Shown here in pieces: positions 51,232 to 62,919 of a stretch of DNA of 64,000 nucleotides. Within the stretch, counting starts at the first letter, position 1. Each line of letters starts with the position of its first letter. A program made the position numbers and the translations under genes. Source of the DNA: Heterostelium multicystogenum (taxonomy: Eukaryota; Evosea; Eumycetozoa; Acytosteliales; Acytosteliaceae); the NCBI GenBank assembly GCA_003667245.1, contig RCNN01000071.1, positions 28,454 through 92,453 of the forward strand. Reading direction: 5' to 3'. Under the pieces are notes generated by a model. That model was not told the origin of the DNA, searched no databases, and was given only the letters and a program-made list of their open reading frames with translations.

Positions 51232-52259
51232 TTAAATCATTTTGTTTGAAGAATACTTACGGACGGTTTGATCATTAACTACTCCGACTGGTTTATAAAT
51301 TACATTGTCACGTACCAACATTGGTTCTACAGTGGATTGAACTGTGGTAGTGGTTTTTTGTAAAATTGGAGCATCTTCAGTAGTGGCAGTAGTTACCCAG
51401 CTTTGAGTGTTTGTTTGTTGCTGCTGGGAGAAGATACTTGGCATGGTAGAGCCCTTATTTGGGTTGCTATATGTTCTAACATTGGCTTGTTGTGGTTGTC
51501 CGACATACATTCTATCAGATTGTTGTGAACCACTCTTTCCTTTGAGAAGACTCATTGGAGATTGTGCCTTAGCTTCAGCCTTTTGATCCAATACCTCTTC
51601 TCTTCTAATCTTGTTCTGAAGTGCTTGTTTCTCATGCTCCTTTTCAATAGCTCTCTTGGCGGCCCAGTCTTGTTTCTTTCTGAGATTCGACTCATCAGTG
51701 GCTCTGTAGTCCTTCCAGAGTTTCTCATCATCGTATGAGTATGCCTCATCTTGCTTCTCAAATTTCTTAGCCATCTCTTGACCCATAACATAACTACCAT
51801 CTGACAAATAGTAGGCATGGATGTGACCATGCTGATTGATTCTATCAATGTAGTATGGCTTCTCAAACAACACTGGTTCCAAATATTCAACATACTGATC
51901 GTTTCTCAAAAGGTATTTACGGCAATGGTATCCTTTCTTCATGATGTAGGGTTGATCATACATATCATTGTTGTAAATGGGTGGTTTGTAGTTGTGGCTG
52001 AAGGCATCAATTTTTCTTTTCCTTTCTTGAACCATGAATTAAAGCTTTCCTATGTTCTAAAGTATTTATATTAACAATATTAGTATCTGATTTGGATTTG
52101 ATTGAGTTTGTTTTTTTTATATTTACCTTTCCATCTTCCACCATATTGAACATCATCCAAACCACATTCGGTGCAATGATGTCCCTCAATGAATCTTCTA
52201 GCTGCAGGAATTGAGGTTCTATTTACCCATTCCTTATGTAAAAATTTATTTCCAGACAT
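51232..52259 (-). CDS. uncharacterised protein with CTECG motif
   Basis: ATG at 52259: MSGNKFLHKEWVNRTSIPAA, GHHCTECGLDDVQYGGRWK. An intron at about 52069-52126 precedes HRKALIHGSRKEKK; one extra A (GAAAAATTG) precedes IDAFSHNYKPP, and the chain is open to 51232. About 340 residues: a Tyr-rich middle (YIDRINQHGHIHAYYLSDG, YVMGQEMAKKF), a long charged helix (KDYRATDESNLRKKQDWAAK, IEKEHEKQAL) and a Ser/Gln/Thr-rich tail. No signal peptide or membrane span. The first 130 residues look conserved and folded; the rest looks flexible. I do not recognise the family. Confidence 0.7.
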
Positions 52260-52980
52260 TGTCTTTGGTAATATAAAAAATATAAAAAGTTAACTATAAA
52301 ACTAAAATATTAAATAAAGATAATCTAAAAATAATGATAAAAGATAATAGATTATGTACAAAGATATAAAATTATTTTATTTTGAAAAGTAATTGTATTG
52401 TCAAGTAGATATTATTACGTAATTAACTGTCGGACGTATTAATTTGAAAGGGTGCCATGGGCTAATTTCGCGAAAGGATATCAATAATAATATTTTATTA
52501 ATATAATTTAATATTTATTACTAAATTAATTATTCTATAAATTCATATTTTTAAGTAATGTTATTAAAATAGAAATAGATGAATCCATTGCTAAAGTTGA
52601 AATTAATAATTTACTTGTACCCCTCATTGTGCTTATATTTATCATAATTGATAAATGAAATTATATCTTGAAGAATATAATGTGTGTGTGTGTTAATGAA
52701 TGAAACAATGAACTTCTCAATATGTAAAATTGTTTTTTTTGTACAACTTTCCTGTTTTAGTACCAAAGGTAAATACTAATAATATTAAAATTATAATTAT
52801 AATTATATTACATAATGAATGATATAAATATATTATTATTTTATTTAAATAATTCCAATTTCATTTATCGTTTGTAATTGAGATCAGTCCTTATTGAATA
52901 GTTGTGTATTGTAGTTTATAAATGGTGGTTGGTTGGTTGGTTGGTTGGTAGTGGTTGAGTAGTTGCAAGAAATTAAACAT
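52260..52980. other. intergenic, no gene seen
   Basis: About 720 bp, very AT-rich, upstream of the CTECG gene and downstream of the TMEM181-like gene. It includes GGTTGGTTGGTTGGTTGG at about 52928-52946 and TGTGTGTGTG at 52680. No coding frame. Confidence 0.6.
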
Positions 52981-54695
52981 TTAAAGTTGCTCTTCATCTC
53001 CGAATCTATTAATAATAAGATAAAGTTAGTAATTGTATAATTATGATTATGTGATGTTGTGAATTAATAATATTGAGGGAGATAGTTGGATGTGTATTAC
53101 ATACAGTTTTTGTTCTTCTTCGTTTATATTTGTTTCTTTGTTGCCACTTTCTCTGGGCCAGTAGGAGTAGGCGATGATCATTGTAAATACGTTGTTGAGT
53201 GTTGTAAAATACATGGTTGAGAGTGCATCTGGGTTCAATGGTCCAAATGTACCTGCGAAAATACCACCGAGCAACGAGATGATGTACACTGAGATTGGTG
53301 TTGCGGTGAAGATAAATTTAGGAATGAGGTATCTGCGAGTTGCTACTGTTGGTGCAGTCATGACGACCAACATCGAAATCCAAAGTAAAATAGCAACGAA
53401 TGTAGTGATGACACAGTAGAACAACACTTGAATTCCATTGACTGTCAAGGCTGGTTGAATGATTGGGTCTTTTCTATCACGTGCACTACAATCGAGTTAA
53501 CGAATCGAAATTAATTTGATCAAATGGTTAGATAGCTGATTTGGGGATGAGGTGGTTGGATTGTGATAACTTACTTGATCCAGGTGAATAGTGCGGTACC
53601 CAAAACAGAGAATACCAGTACTAGAAGACCTTTGAAGAGGTAGCCTGGCCCCATGTTGTTCTGTACATGTTCCAAACGCATACGATCCAAAATGACCAGA
53701 GAATACATTGAGAATGCTGCAAGGAAGCAGATTGCAAACAATGAGTTGATGAATGGGAAGAATCCACTGGTGGAGATAAACTGGAATCCAAAGAATGGAT
53801 CTAAATAATTAAGCTCGTTAGTTTTATATTGTCTGCTTATCGATGTGCCAGCTGTCGATATACTTACTGTTCGATAGAACCAAAGCAAGTAGGAGAATGA
53901 ACAAGAATTTCTGCTCAATTGACCATTTTTACAGATACGTATCTTCTCATTGAGAAGAGGTAGAGGATGACTCCAATCGAGGAGATGATCATCCACGAGA
54001 GATGTACTGCAATTTCAAATGATGAAAACTTCTCGTGTGCTCTCCAGACGGTGAATTCAACATCTCCAACTATATTCTCACCGTTGAGCAGACCTATCGA
54101 GACAACGTATTGGTCATAGGTCAAGACCTGCTCGTCGATCAAAGTGTAGGTAGTGCACCCACCGTATCCAGTTGGGCAGACAATTGGATAGTGGATGGTC
54201 ATGTTGTAGAGTGGCTTATTTTCATCGCCACCATAGACCTGCACCGAGAGCTGCAAGCTAAACTCTGTTTGATTTTGTAGGTTATTGCTGTAGGGCGTGA
54301 CAGTGATCGACCAGAATCTAGTGAGCTGTGTGATCTCTGAAATTTCAGTGCTCCATTGTGAATTTGGCTAAATGTGTAAATAGGATGATTTAGGTGCATT
54401 AATGAGAATGCTGCAACTAAGCGGATGAAGCTGGTGGCTGACTGGAATCGACAGAGTCAGTCAATCCACCACGATTAGATCTTACTGTTGTAGCTGGTTG
54501 GAAACCATCACAGTTGTTTGGATCCCAAATGTGCGATCCATTTTTGCAGTTGTAAGCAGAGCTTGCAAGACTGTCATATACATGTGGGCCAGTAGCACCG
54601 ACAATGATTGCAATCAGGAGAATGGCAGCGGCAACGACACCGACTGCGACCAGCTGCTTCTTTGAGGCGACCTCAATCTGACCGACGACACCCAT
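52981..54695 (-). CDS. TMEM181/Wntless-like seven-pass membrane protein
   Basis: ATG at 54695: MGVVGQIEVASKKQLVAVGV, then AAAILLIAIIVGATGPHVYD (first membrane span and GPxV motif as in TMEM181). A luminal domain follows (STEISEITQLTRFWSITVTP, TLIDEQVLTYDQYVVSIGLL), then HLSWMIISSIGVILYLFSM, KWSIEQKFLFILLLALVLSN with intron, PFFGFQFISTSGFFPFIN, and further spans (LFKGLLVLVFSVLGTALFTW, VLFYCVITTFVAILLWISML, FIFTATPISVYIISLLGGIF). A last small exon gives FGDEEQL at 52981. Order and motifs agree with animal TMEM181 (MIG-14/Wntless fold). The splice after the first exon and one frame near 53935 are unresolved. The cellular role is not known in amoebae; Wntless-type proteins escort cargo from Golgi to surface. 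Confidence 0.72.
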
Positions 54696-55368
54696 CTTAA
54701 GAATATAGCAATCCTATTATTATTAATAAATACAAATAAAATAAAAGATGCTGAAAACAGAGAAGAAAGCAAAAATAAAAAAAAAGTTGAATTTTTGGTT
54801 AAGGTTTGATGCAATCAAAACTCAGCATTGGAAAGGACTGATCACATTAGGGTGACCCCAAAATTTAATAAAAGTAGTTGTGGTGTGTGTAAGTTTTAAA
54901 ATTAAATTATTGTATTATATATGAAGGTATTTCTTAAGAAAAAAAATGGGGGACCTTATGTGTGTATCTCACTCAAAAAGTGTATGATCCCAAAATAGTT
55001 TTTATTAAATGGTGAATAAAAATTTAAGTGGTTTAGATCCATTAACAGTGATTGATTTAACACTCTCCGAAAGATGTAAAACTATAAAATATATAAAATA
55101 ATCATTTATTTCATTTATTTAAGAAAATGTAGGCCTACATTTATAAATTACAAGAATACCAATATTGTTTCAAAGAACTCACTGACATTGATTATCTTAA
55201 AACCCAACAATTGGTTTTCATTTTTTTTTTTGCTTGGAATCCAAAGGTTCAGATGAGGGAAAAACTATCCTCCAAAAAGATACTGGAAACCTTCTTTTAA
55301 AAGAAGTTATAACTTCACTCAAGAGTTTAGATTAACTAAAAAAATAGATTAAAAAGATAAAATACAGG
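54696..55368. other. divergent intergenic region
   Basis: About 670 bp between the TMEM181-like gene (-) and a small secreted-protein gene (+). T-rich and A-rich runs occur (TTTTTTTTTT near 55222). No gene seen. Confidence 0.55.
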
Positions 55369-55887
55369 ATGAGAGTAATATTATTATCAAATTTATTACT
55401 ATGGGCCATTCTTTTTACTTTGATAAATGGTAATTCAATTACATTTTGTAACTATTGTAAAGATGGAACACCTTCATGTGTAAAAGATCAAAATGAAACA
55501 AGATTTTGTACTGAACTCCCTGAAAATTCATGAAGACTCCGAGTCTGTATGTAGAATCAATGTGTTATACTGGCTATTATAATTATAACCAACTGATTCA
55601 ATATATAATGAATAATTATTAGTTTATTTGAAGATAAATGTTCAGAATCACCTCCAAACACCTATTATAAATTCACTGGAGTTAGTGGAAATAAAGTATC
55701 ATGCACAGTATATAGATTCGATAAAACATGTACTGATAGCAATGCAGATTCATATGAATTTGAATGTAATACTTGTGTTAGAGGATATGAATTAACATGC
55801 AATATTACAAACTCTTCAGTTTCCAAAAATACTAATTTAATGTCCTATATTTTATTTATTGGTTTTATGCCAATGCTAATCATTTAG
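55369..55887 (+). CDS. small secreted cysteine-rich protein, probably GPI-anchored
   Basis: ATG at 55369 gives a signal peptide (MRVILLSNLLLWAILFTLIN), then CNYCKDGTPSC and RFCTELPENS. After one frame change and an intron (about 55544-55620, ending ATTATTAG) the chain resumes with LFEDKCSESPPNTYYKF, VSCTVYRFDKTCTDS and FECNTCVRGYELTC. It ends in a hydrophobic tail (LMSYILFIGFMPMLII) at 55887 with no charged residues after it, as in GPI-anchor signals. About 130 residues with ten or more cysteines. I do not recognise the family. It lies head-to-tail with the larger cysteine-rich gene at 56743. Confidence 0.6.
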
Positions 55888-56742
55888 ACATATATATAGT
55901 AACAATAAATTTATTTGTAATAGTATTAATATTCAAAGAATTCTTTTTAAAACTAATTAATATTCAACTAAATTTTGAATTTATAGTTTCAACTCCAAAA
56001 ATATCTTATCTTATCAATTCTGAAGTTCATTAATACTATTAAAAATACATATAAACACAACACCCAAACTAACAAATATAACAGGTAAGAAGTAGAAAGA
56101 ATAATATACGAAAATTTGAATAACAACATCATTAATAGTATATTATTTTACACATATTATACCAAATACAGAATTATACTCCATTACCACCCTTAAAAAA
56201 TATTCAAACGAATTTGTTAATATAAATTATTCAATGACTATAATATAATAAATAATAATAATAATAATATAATAATAATAAATAAAGATTTAATAATAAT
56301 ATTATTTGGGTGTGTTAATGTTATTTTATTCATTCCCAATGTGTTTTAAATTCACCATGTTCTGTCGTTTCATGTCTTTGCAAATGATCACCACAAAGAT
56401 AGAATTTTAGATAAAAATTCGATACAAATGTGGTGAATGAGTGTCATAGTGAAGTTGGTCATCACACCACTCACTTATTCAGATGATTTGATGACTTTCA
56501 TCAAATTAATAATAGAATAGAATAAATTATAATGGGAAATTAAATGATAATTTAATGATTAGATCAATTGGGTTCCGTTTTTTCCAAGTTGATTTAATTA
56601 AGTAGATAATAATAATAATAATTAGATAATTAGGATAATTTAGAATTTTATATTTTTTAGGATTGCGAATAGGTTTAGATAATTTTAGTTTTGTATTTTA
56701 AATAGATCCTTTTATATTTATTATCTATCTTGGAAGAAGATA
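55888..56742. other. intergenic, no gene seen
   Basis: About 855 bp of AT-rich DNA between two cysteine-rich protein genes. An AATAATAATA zone lies at 56240-56300, and a slightly GC-richer stretch at 56330-56480 (CATTCCCAATGTGTTTTAAATTC) has no coding frame. Confidence 0.55.
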
Positions 56743-58265
56743 ATGAAAATTATAAACTTGATTTCCTTTATTAGTATAGCTTTGGTTATATTGATAGCTC
56801 TGACCAGTATTTCATCTGCAAACTGTGCTAAGGAATGTGGAGATGAAAATGATTTATGTGGAAAGAATTAGTATGTTCCAAAGTTGAAATAATAAATATT
56901 CAAAATTAATACTAACATATTGAATTTTTATATATGTATCTAGTAAAGATGCCAATGATACCGAGATAAAAGAATGTAGCAATGGATTGTTTTGTGATGG
57001 TGATTCATTGATTTGTAAAAAGAAAATTCCAGATGGACAACCATGTAAATTTCCATTTTCATGTATAAATCCAAACTCCCAATGCTATCAGGTTGGGGCT
57101 ACGAAAATGTGTGTATCAGCTTATTATAAAGGTCTGGGCGAAGGTTGCAATTCAACTATGCAATGTACGACACCGCTATTATGTATTAAAAATATTTGTT
57201 CGGTAAAGAATGCTGATCATTGTATTAGCAACAACGAGTGTAAATCTACGGATTATTGTTCAATTAAAGGATATTGCGAACCACTACCTGAGAAAGGCGA
57301 AGATTGTGAAGTTAATATTGGTTGTGCTCGTGCAAATGTATGTGGACAAATTAGCTCGCTCTCATATTCTGGAAAATGCATTCCACTTTACTCCAAGAAA
57401 GCTGGTTCTTTCTGCGGTGATCATCGAGAGTGTGATATCTCCCAAGGTCTTTATGTAAGATATAAATTAATTCTATTACTCAGTTGGAGACTTATTAATT
57501 GTTATTTTTTAGTGTAAATCAAATATTTGTAGAAAATATTATCCATCTGACAAAACCAAAGACTGTTTGGTAACTGGTTGTGATTTAACCATTGAACAGT
57601 GCGTGTGTAGTTATACAGCTGTGAAAAGAGATATTATCCTCTCCGAAGCACCTACCCCTTCACCAACTATGAATGTAACTGAATACAAAGAGAAAATCAA
57701 AAATCAAACTAGAGCCCCCAAAATTACCAAGCCACCAAACTTTATTCCGGTACCGAAAGAGTCTGCTGAGGAAAGAAATGTTGAAGATAATCTTACCGAA
57801 CAAGAGAGAGATCATTACATTAACATGTTAACAAACAATTTTACTACACCTTTACCGAACGGTACTTCTTCCAATCAATGCAAACCTTCTTTTATTCTAA
57901 ATAAGGAATGTAAAGAATTAGGTATTCGTGCTTTATTGTGTGTCTCAGAGTCTCATTGCCCTAGGGTAGACAATGAAAACCTAGAATCTTGCATTAGGAG
58001 AAGATGTGGACTCTATAACTCCTGCTTTAATTATAAATGTGTTTTACATACCAACTGCTACCCATACAATGGGGCATGTGAAACTCTTGATAAACTGTTA
58101 GCCAAACATCCATCCAGTCTGAGTCCTCCGAGACTAAACAATTTCCAACTGTCAATATCAATCTCATTGATATCTCTATTTTTCTTTTCTTTTAAATATT
58201 CACATTTAAGTGGATATAATCGACATCAATCCATCTCAAATATAAACATTTCCAAGAGTAAATAA
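56743..58265 (+). CDS. secreted/membrane cysteine-rich protein
   Basis: ATG at 56743 opens a signal peptide (MKIINLISFISIALVILIAL). Introns at 56871-56943 and 57455-57512 keep the frame. The ectodomain has about 20 regularly spaced cysteines, in units such as CSNGLFCDGDSLICKKKI, PDGQPCKFPFSC, CNSTMQCTTPLLCIKNIC and CKSTDYCSIKGYCEPL. A Pro/Thr-rich stretch (EAPTPSPTMNVTEY) and a second cysteine group (CKELGIRALLCVSESHCP, CGLYNSCFNYKCVLHTNC) follow. The end is hydrophobic (FQLSISISLISLFFFSF) with a short basic tail, so a type I membrane protein is likelier than GPI. No frame breaks are seen. The pattern resembles dictyostelid cell-surface cysteine-rich families; function unknown. Confidence 0.72.
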
Positions 58266-58351
58266 ATTAGAATTAAATAAATAATAATTTTTATTTTATC
58301 CATATATTAAATAAGAAATATTAGAATGAATAAATTGTCAATTTAGAAATG

Positions 58352-60516
58352 TCATTGTTGCGGAGTGTCTTCTGGAGTAGTTTCCGATACCAGGGATGGA
58401 GTTAGACTTTCACTGTAATTTCCAGAGATGTTCGGTGAGACACTAACAGTATTGTTGCTGTTGGTGCTGTTGTTTGCAAAAATGGTGCTTCCACCTGTTT
58501 TCTTCATACTGACACTCTTTCTTGAAGAAGAAGATGGATCGGAAAGAGTATCTTCTGAGCTAAATGTTACATTGAAGTAACCAAATAATCTTCGTACAAG
58601 ATTTGATGTACGTAGTGTTATAATGTTGCTTGGTTCCAAGCCAAAGGCAATGAAACCAATAATTCCATTATCACAAGTAGTGATAATTTGCAATAATCTA
58701 AACTGATAGTCGTCAATATTTAGTCTGCAATTATCTTTGCCATCTTTAGCAATACAAAGAACCCAGTCCTTAACAGAATCCATATACGATTCTTTTTTGG
58801 AGGATATATAAAATTTGAAAGCTGTTACAAAACTGAAGTTAAAGAGTACCCAAATCATCACAAATATTTGTTTAATCTGTTTTTGATGAATTATAAGTTA
58901 GAATGGAGCAGGTAGTAATTGGAAATATTGAGAACTTACTGTATAAATAATAACCTTCTTGTCATGTAAAATTTTGTAAATAGAGTAAATTTTAGTGATG
59001 GAATAGATTGTAAAGAATAGAATAAATGCTAAACAAATCCATGATGGAACTAATGTTGTTATGTTAGAATAGTTAATGGTCCTTTAATTTTAATTTGTAC
59101 ATACCAAAGAAAATATATATTGATATAGATCTGATTTGTCTCCATTTATGTAGCATCCAGATGTTGCAGGTGTGGCACTATATTGCTTTCCAATGAGTGG
59201 AATGATGGTAAATAAAAATGATACAGTCCAAATTCCAATTCTGAAGTATTTGAAGTGTCTGAACTTCTCCATTCGAATTGATAAGAAATAATCGTAGCAA
59301 ATGGTAGTCCACCAGAAAATCATTGACAAACCACCAAATTGGAAAAGCAATCCATTAATAGCACAATAAGCATCCTTTGAAATTAAATATCTGTTTCCAT
59401 CACAGAAATTATTTCTTTCCTTATCCTATATGTTTTTGGTCCATTAATAAAACATTGTTTGTCTATTATTTAAAAATTAACTTACAACAAAGAAATATGA
59501 TAGTTCAAGAGAAATAGTTGAAATTGCAAATGAGAGGATAATTTCGAATTTAATAACAATCTTATTTGGTAAAATTCCATAGAACATAATTAAGAAAACT
59601 GATCCCATAAAGCTGAATGATGTTAAAACTGTCTGAAGGTAGTAGATCGACGCTTCTGCCGAATCAGAGAATATTTTAAATGGACATGGAATTGCACAAT
59701 TTCCAATAATCTTAAAATACAAAGGATCCTTTTCTTTTTGTTCATCAACATAAATCAATGGATCCAAACAAAATGTATCTATAATAATTATGTCAATACC
59801 GTCTAATTACTTGAGTATCATTAATAAAATATAATATTTACTCTGATCTGATTTTGTATAGTCTTTGTTTGCATGCGATATCAATTGTCTGTGATGATCC
59901 AGGTGCGACTGGATAAGTGGTTGTGGAATTTGGAAAGTCTGGAACTCCATTTGTTTCATCTTTACATGTAATAGGAATGAAAGCAAGATAATCAAAGCAT
60001 GCGACCTCACTCCTATCGCAAATAGATCTACATGGCAATGATGGATAGCTTATATTGAATGAAGTGTCATTGTATATGGTACAAGGTTTATAAAACTAAA
60101 TATTACAATATTATTCTATTAATAAAAATACTAATCACAACTTCCTCTACAAGAAAAAACAAACATACAATGGAACAAATAACTATTGTTGCATTTGAAA
60201 TACAGTCTGGATCTCCTGTGATTTTAATGGAGTTAATAGAAAAGTTGGCATTTTGACTTAGAGTTTCCTGAGTTTGACTGCTATTTAAATAGATAAGTGT
60301 ACCACTTGGAATTGTACCTAATTGTCAAAGAAATAGTCAATACTGAAGTTTTAAAACTAGATATTCGAATATCCATTGATCAAATTACCATTGCAAGGAG
60401 ATGCTGGATCTATATATTCACACCTGCCATTGAAATCAAAGCAATGACAACAGAATGTAAATAAAAACGAGAATCAGTATCACTGATATATATTTATTAT
60501 TATTATTGAAATTCAT
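58352..60516 (-). CDS. frizzled/smoothened-like receptor with cysteine-rich domain
   Basis: ATG at 60516 starts MNFNNNNKYISVILILV; one T too few or many leads to CHCFDFNGRCEYIDPASPC, the start of the dictyostelid frizzled CRD. Small exons follow (TGDPDCISNATIVICSIVC, SYPSLPCRSICDRSEVAC), then IIGNCAIPCPFKIFSD. Membrane spans: YLQTVLTSFSFMGSVFLIMF, VIKFEIILSFAISTISLELS, GLLFQFGGLSMIFWWTTICY, IGIWTVSFLFTIIPLIG, FIFFGMYKLK..AFILFFTIYS, FVMIWVLFNFSFVTAFKFYI and LLQIITTCDNGIIGFIAFG. The cytosolic tail is Ser/Thr-rich and ends TPEDTPQQ at 58352. Introns are many and short. These receptors form an expanded family in dictyostelids; ligands are mostly unknown. Confidence 0.82.
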
Positions 60517-61262
60517 GAATAATTGATATAGCTATGGAAGAAGAAGAAGAGAATCTAACTAACAATATATTATTTTTACAACTTTGAGTTGGCGGAATGT
60601 TCTTTTCTAAAAGAAATAAATTATTATAAATAGACCTTTTTACTGCTCAACAATAATAATGCAGCTATTCATTTTGTATCTTGTTGATATTGATTTGTAT
60701 CGATTTTGATAGCAATGGATTGTTTTTGTAGAGGTCAAGTGCTTTGATGATTGTTTCTGAAAAAAATAAACTAAACAAGTTCAAACAAGATTAAATCATT
60801 ACAACATCGCGTGTTGCCATTATAAATCAGGTCCTTACGCACCCATAATCAGCATTAATTTTTTTTTTAAAATAACATTCTGGGAATTGTATCTTGATTG
60901 ATATTATCTTCGGGTCTTCCAATTGAACAAAAACTATTTTTTTTTTTAGAAATGATCAAAAAATCTTTTAAATTTACCAAAAATTAAAAAAAATTAATTG
61001 TTATAGTTTGATGTTGAACAACAAAGAATCTGATTATTTTTAAATTTTCATGTTACATTTTATATTTGATTAGACTCCAGATCTCCAAGATCTGAGATAT
61101 TTTTTTTTTTTTTTAAAAATAGACGGATCTGAAAATGAATGGATATTTTCAATGACACAACAAGATATTTGGCAAGACAACCCTATGAGATGGTCGAGTT
61201 TACAAAACCAAAGGTTTGAAATTGCTGTATCTTCATTTATTGATTTGTTATTACTTCTACTA
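60517..61262. other. intergenic with two short coding-like stretches
   Basis: About 745 bp upstream of the frizzled-like gene. It has poly-T/poly-A blocks near 60860, 60938 and 61100. A possible terminal exon at 60665-60756 (-) is listed separately. A plus-strand frame at 61128-61280 (SENEWIFSMTQQDIWQDNPM) is open for about 50 codons without context. Confidence 0.45.
60665..60756 (-). CDS. possible orphan terminal exon
   Basis: A TTTTTTCAG acceptor is followed by a stretch reading ETIIKALDLYKNNPLLSKSI, then QININKIQNE and a stop. About 60 bp upstream an ATG opens MATRDV. If the donor were GGTAATG rather than GTAATG, the two would join in frame into a 37-residue product. The composition is more protein-like than the flanks, but the result is very short and I recognise nothing. 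Confidence 0.25.
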
Positions 61263-62322
61263 CTAGTTTTGTTTTTTCTTTAAAAGTGATGGTGAAGGTG
61301 GCGCAGTCTTAAAGCTTGGAAACTTTTTATGTGCAGGTTGATTTTCTGACCCTGTCGCTAGTTGCGTTATGATCATCAGTTGGTATATGCAAAAAGTACT
61401 GTTGGAGACCATTTCCACCATGAATATAAATATATAGTTGAAATGATATGGAAGTGTACTTGATGTTTGGTTCATGGCTAGCACAGCCACCAGTGCTCCA
61501 AAGAGTATTGTGGAGATGTATATCAGATGGTCGACCGATCGAGTCAACAGCTGTATGGTCCACTGATCAAAGATTTGCGGGGGATTCGCAGGTTGGCAGT
61601 CTTCATTCTAATATTGAGCATGAGGTAGCCGTACGAGGTGAGCGAGAGCAGTCCGTAGATGAGGCGCTTTCTACCGCTGAGCTCCCGGGCAGATGATGAA
61701 GTCTGCGGTATCAGCAGGAGCAGCACACCATAGATCCAGAGCAGTCCAGCCAGCTCGACCAGGACGACCATCTTGCCAGAGAAGAATTGGCGCAGCTGCT
61801 TCTCCACATTCTGGATGGGCAGCGAGTTGGGGTTGGTGAGCGCCGACGTGAGGTAGCCTTGGTGGTGTGCATCGGACTGCGAGTTTCTGCGCGTGAAATG
61901 TTGGGTGAGTGTTTGGTTATATATTCTATACCGGTGATGTTGTAGATGGAAACAAGATTGCAATGGTCGACTAGATTTAAATGTAGCTCGAGGGATGAAG
62001 ATAATCGTCGACTGTAATGTAATGCGAAAAAAGCATCGACTGTCGACAATGTCGTTCTGTCACATTTAGGAAGAATGCAAATGTGATGATTAATCGAAAC
62101 ACCAATATCAGGTATTGGCGCACACATATAATTCTTTGCAAAGTATCTCTTGGTTATTAGGTACGCCGTTGACAATAAAAACAACGCGACATAATTATAT
62201 TCTAGTATACATTGACGAATATATATGTTGATGCTGCTGCTATCTATAGCTATTAATTTATTTAATTTACTAATTAATTCCATTAATGATGTGCAATTAA
62301 AAAAGTTTATGACCAATGACAA
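61263..62322 (-). CDS. unidentified multipass membrane protein
   Basis: Minus-strand frames join into one chain with at least two frame changes: YNYVALFLLSTAYLITKRYF; FFALHYSRRLSSSLELHLNL; LTSALTNPNSLPIQNVEKQL; spans MVVLVELAGLLWIYGVLLLL, LIYGLLSLTSYGYLMLNI, DHLIYISTILFGALVAVLAM and FNYIFIFMVEMVSNSTFCIY; and a Pro/Ser/Lys tail ending at 61263. Four or five membrane helices are visible. The frames reconnect near 61870 and at the C5 run near 61580. The 61560-61880 part is markedly GC-rich for this window. I do not recognise the family; it stands beside a frizzled-like receptor but lacks its motifs. The N-terminal start is uncertain. Confidence 0.5.
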
Positions 62323-62919
62323 CGATTAATAACGAAACAATAATTACCAAAAACTGCTCCAATGATGTTCAACCTCACCATTTACCACAGTTTTTGAATA
62401 ATATGTAAAATTAATAAAAAAAAAAAGTTAAAAAATATCAAATAAATAAATAAATTAAGTAATCTATAGATTTTTAGATTGCTTATGAATAAATAATCAA
62501 TGAATAATATAATATAATCTAATATTGGTTTAATATAAATCTAAAAAATATTAAAATTGATTTTTGGTTTGTTCATGTTAAATTTATATTAAATTTTTAA
62601 TAATATTTGATTTTTGCCCACATCTTACCACTTTATTTAATTTAATTTATATTTATTTGTAACCCCAACCCATTTGCCACCATAATAAGAGTAAAAATAA
62701 CAACAAAATAATTTTTATTGTATCAAACAACAACAAAGCAATAACAGATAAACAACAATAATATTATTACTAGTAGTCAGATCACTAAAGTATTAAAATC
62801 ATTTTCCATTTTAGTTTTATATATATCTATTTATATATATAATATTATATTATTTAATATTTATTAGAGGGTTGAGGTTGTAGTTATTGGCTAGTTAGAT
62901 TAGAGGTGTGGATTTGGGT
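62323..62919. other. divergent intergenic region
   Basis: About 600 bp between the multipass membrane protein (-) and the V-ATPase a paralogue (+). It is AT-rich with ATTATTACTAG and TATATATCTA stretches. It should hold the paralogue's promoter. No coding frame. Confidence 0.55.
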
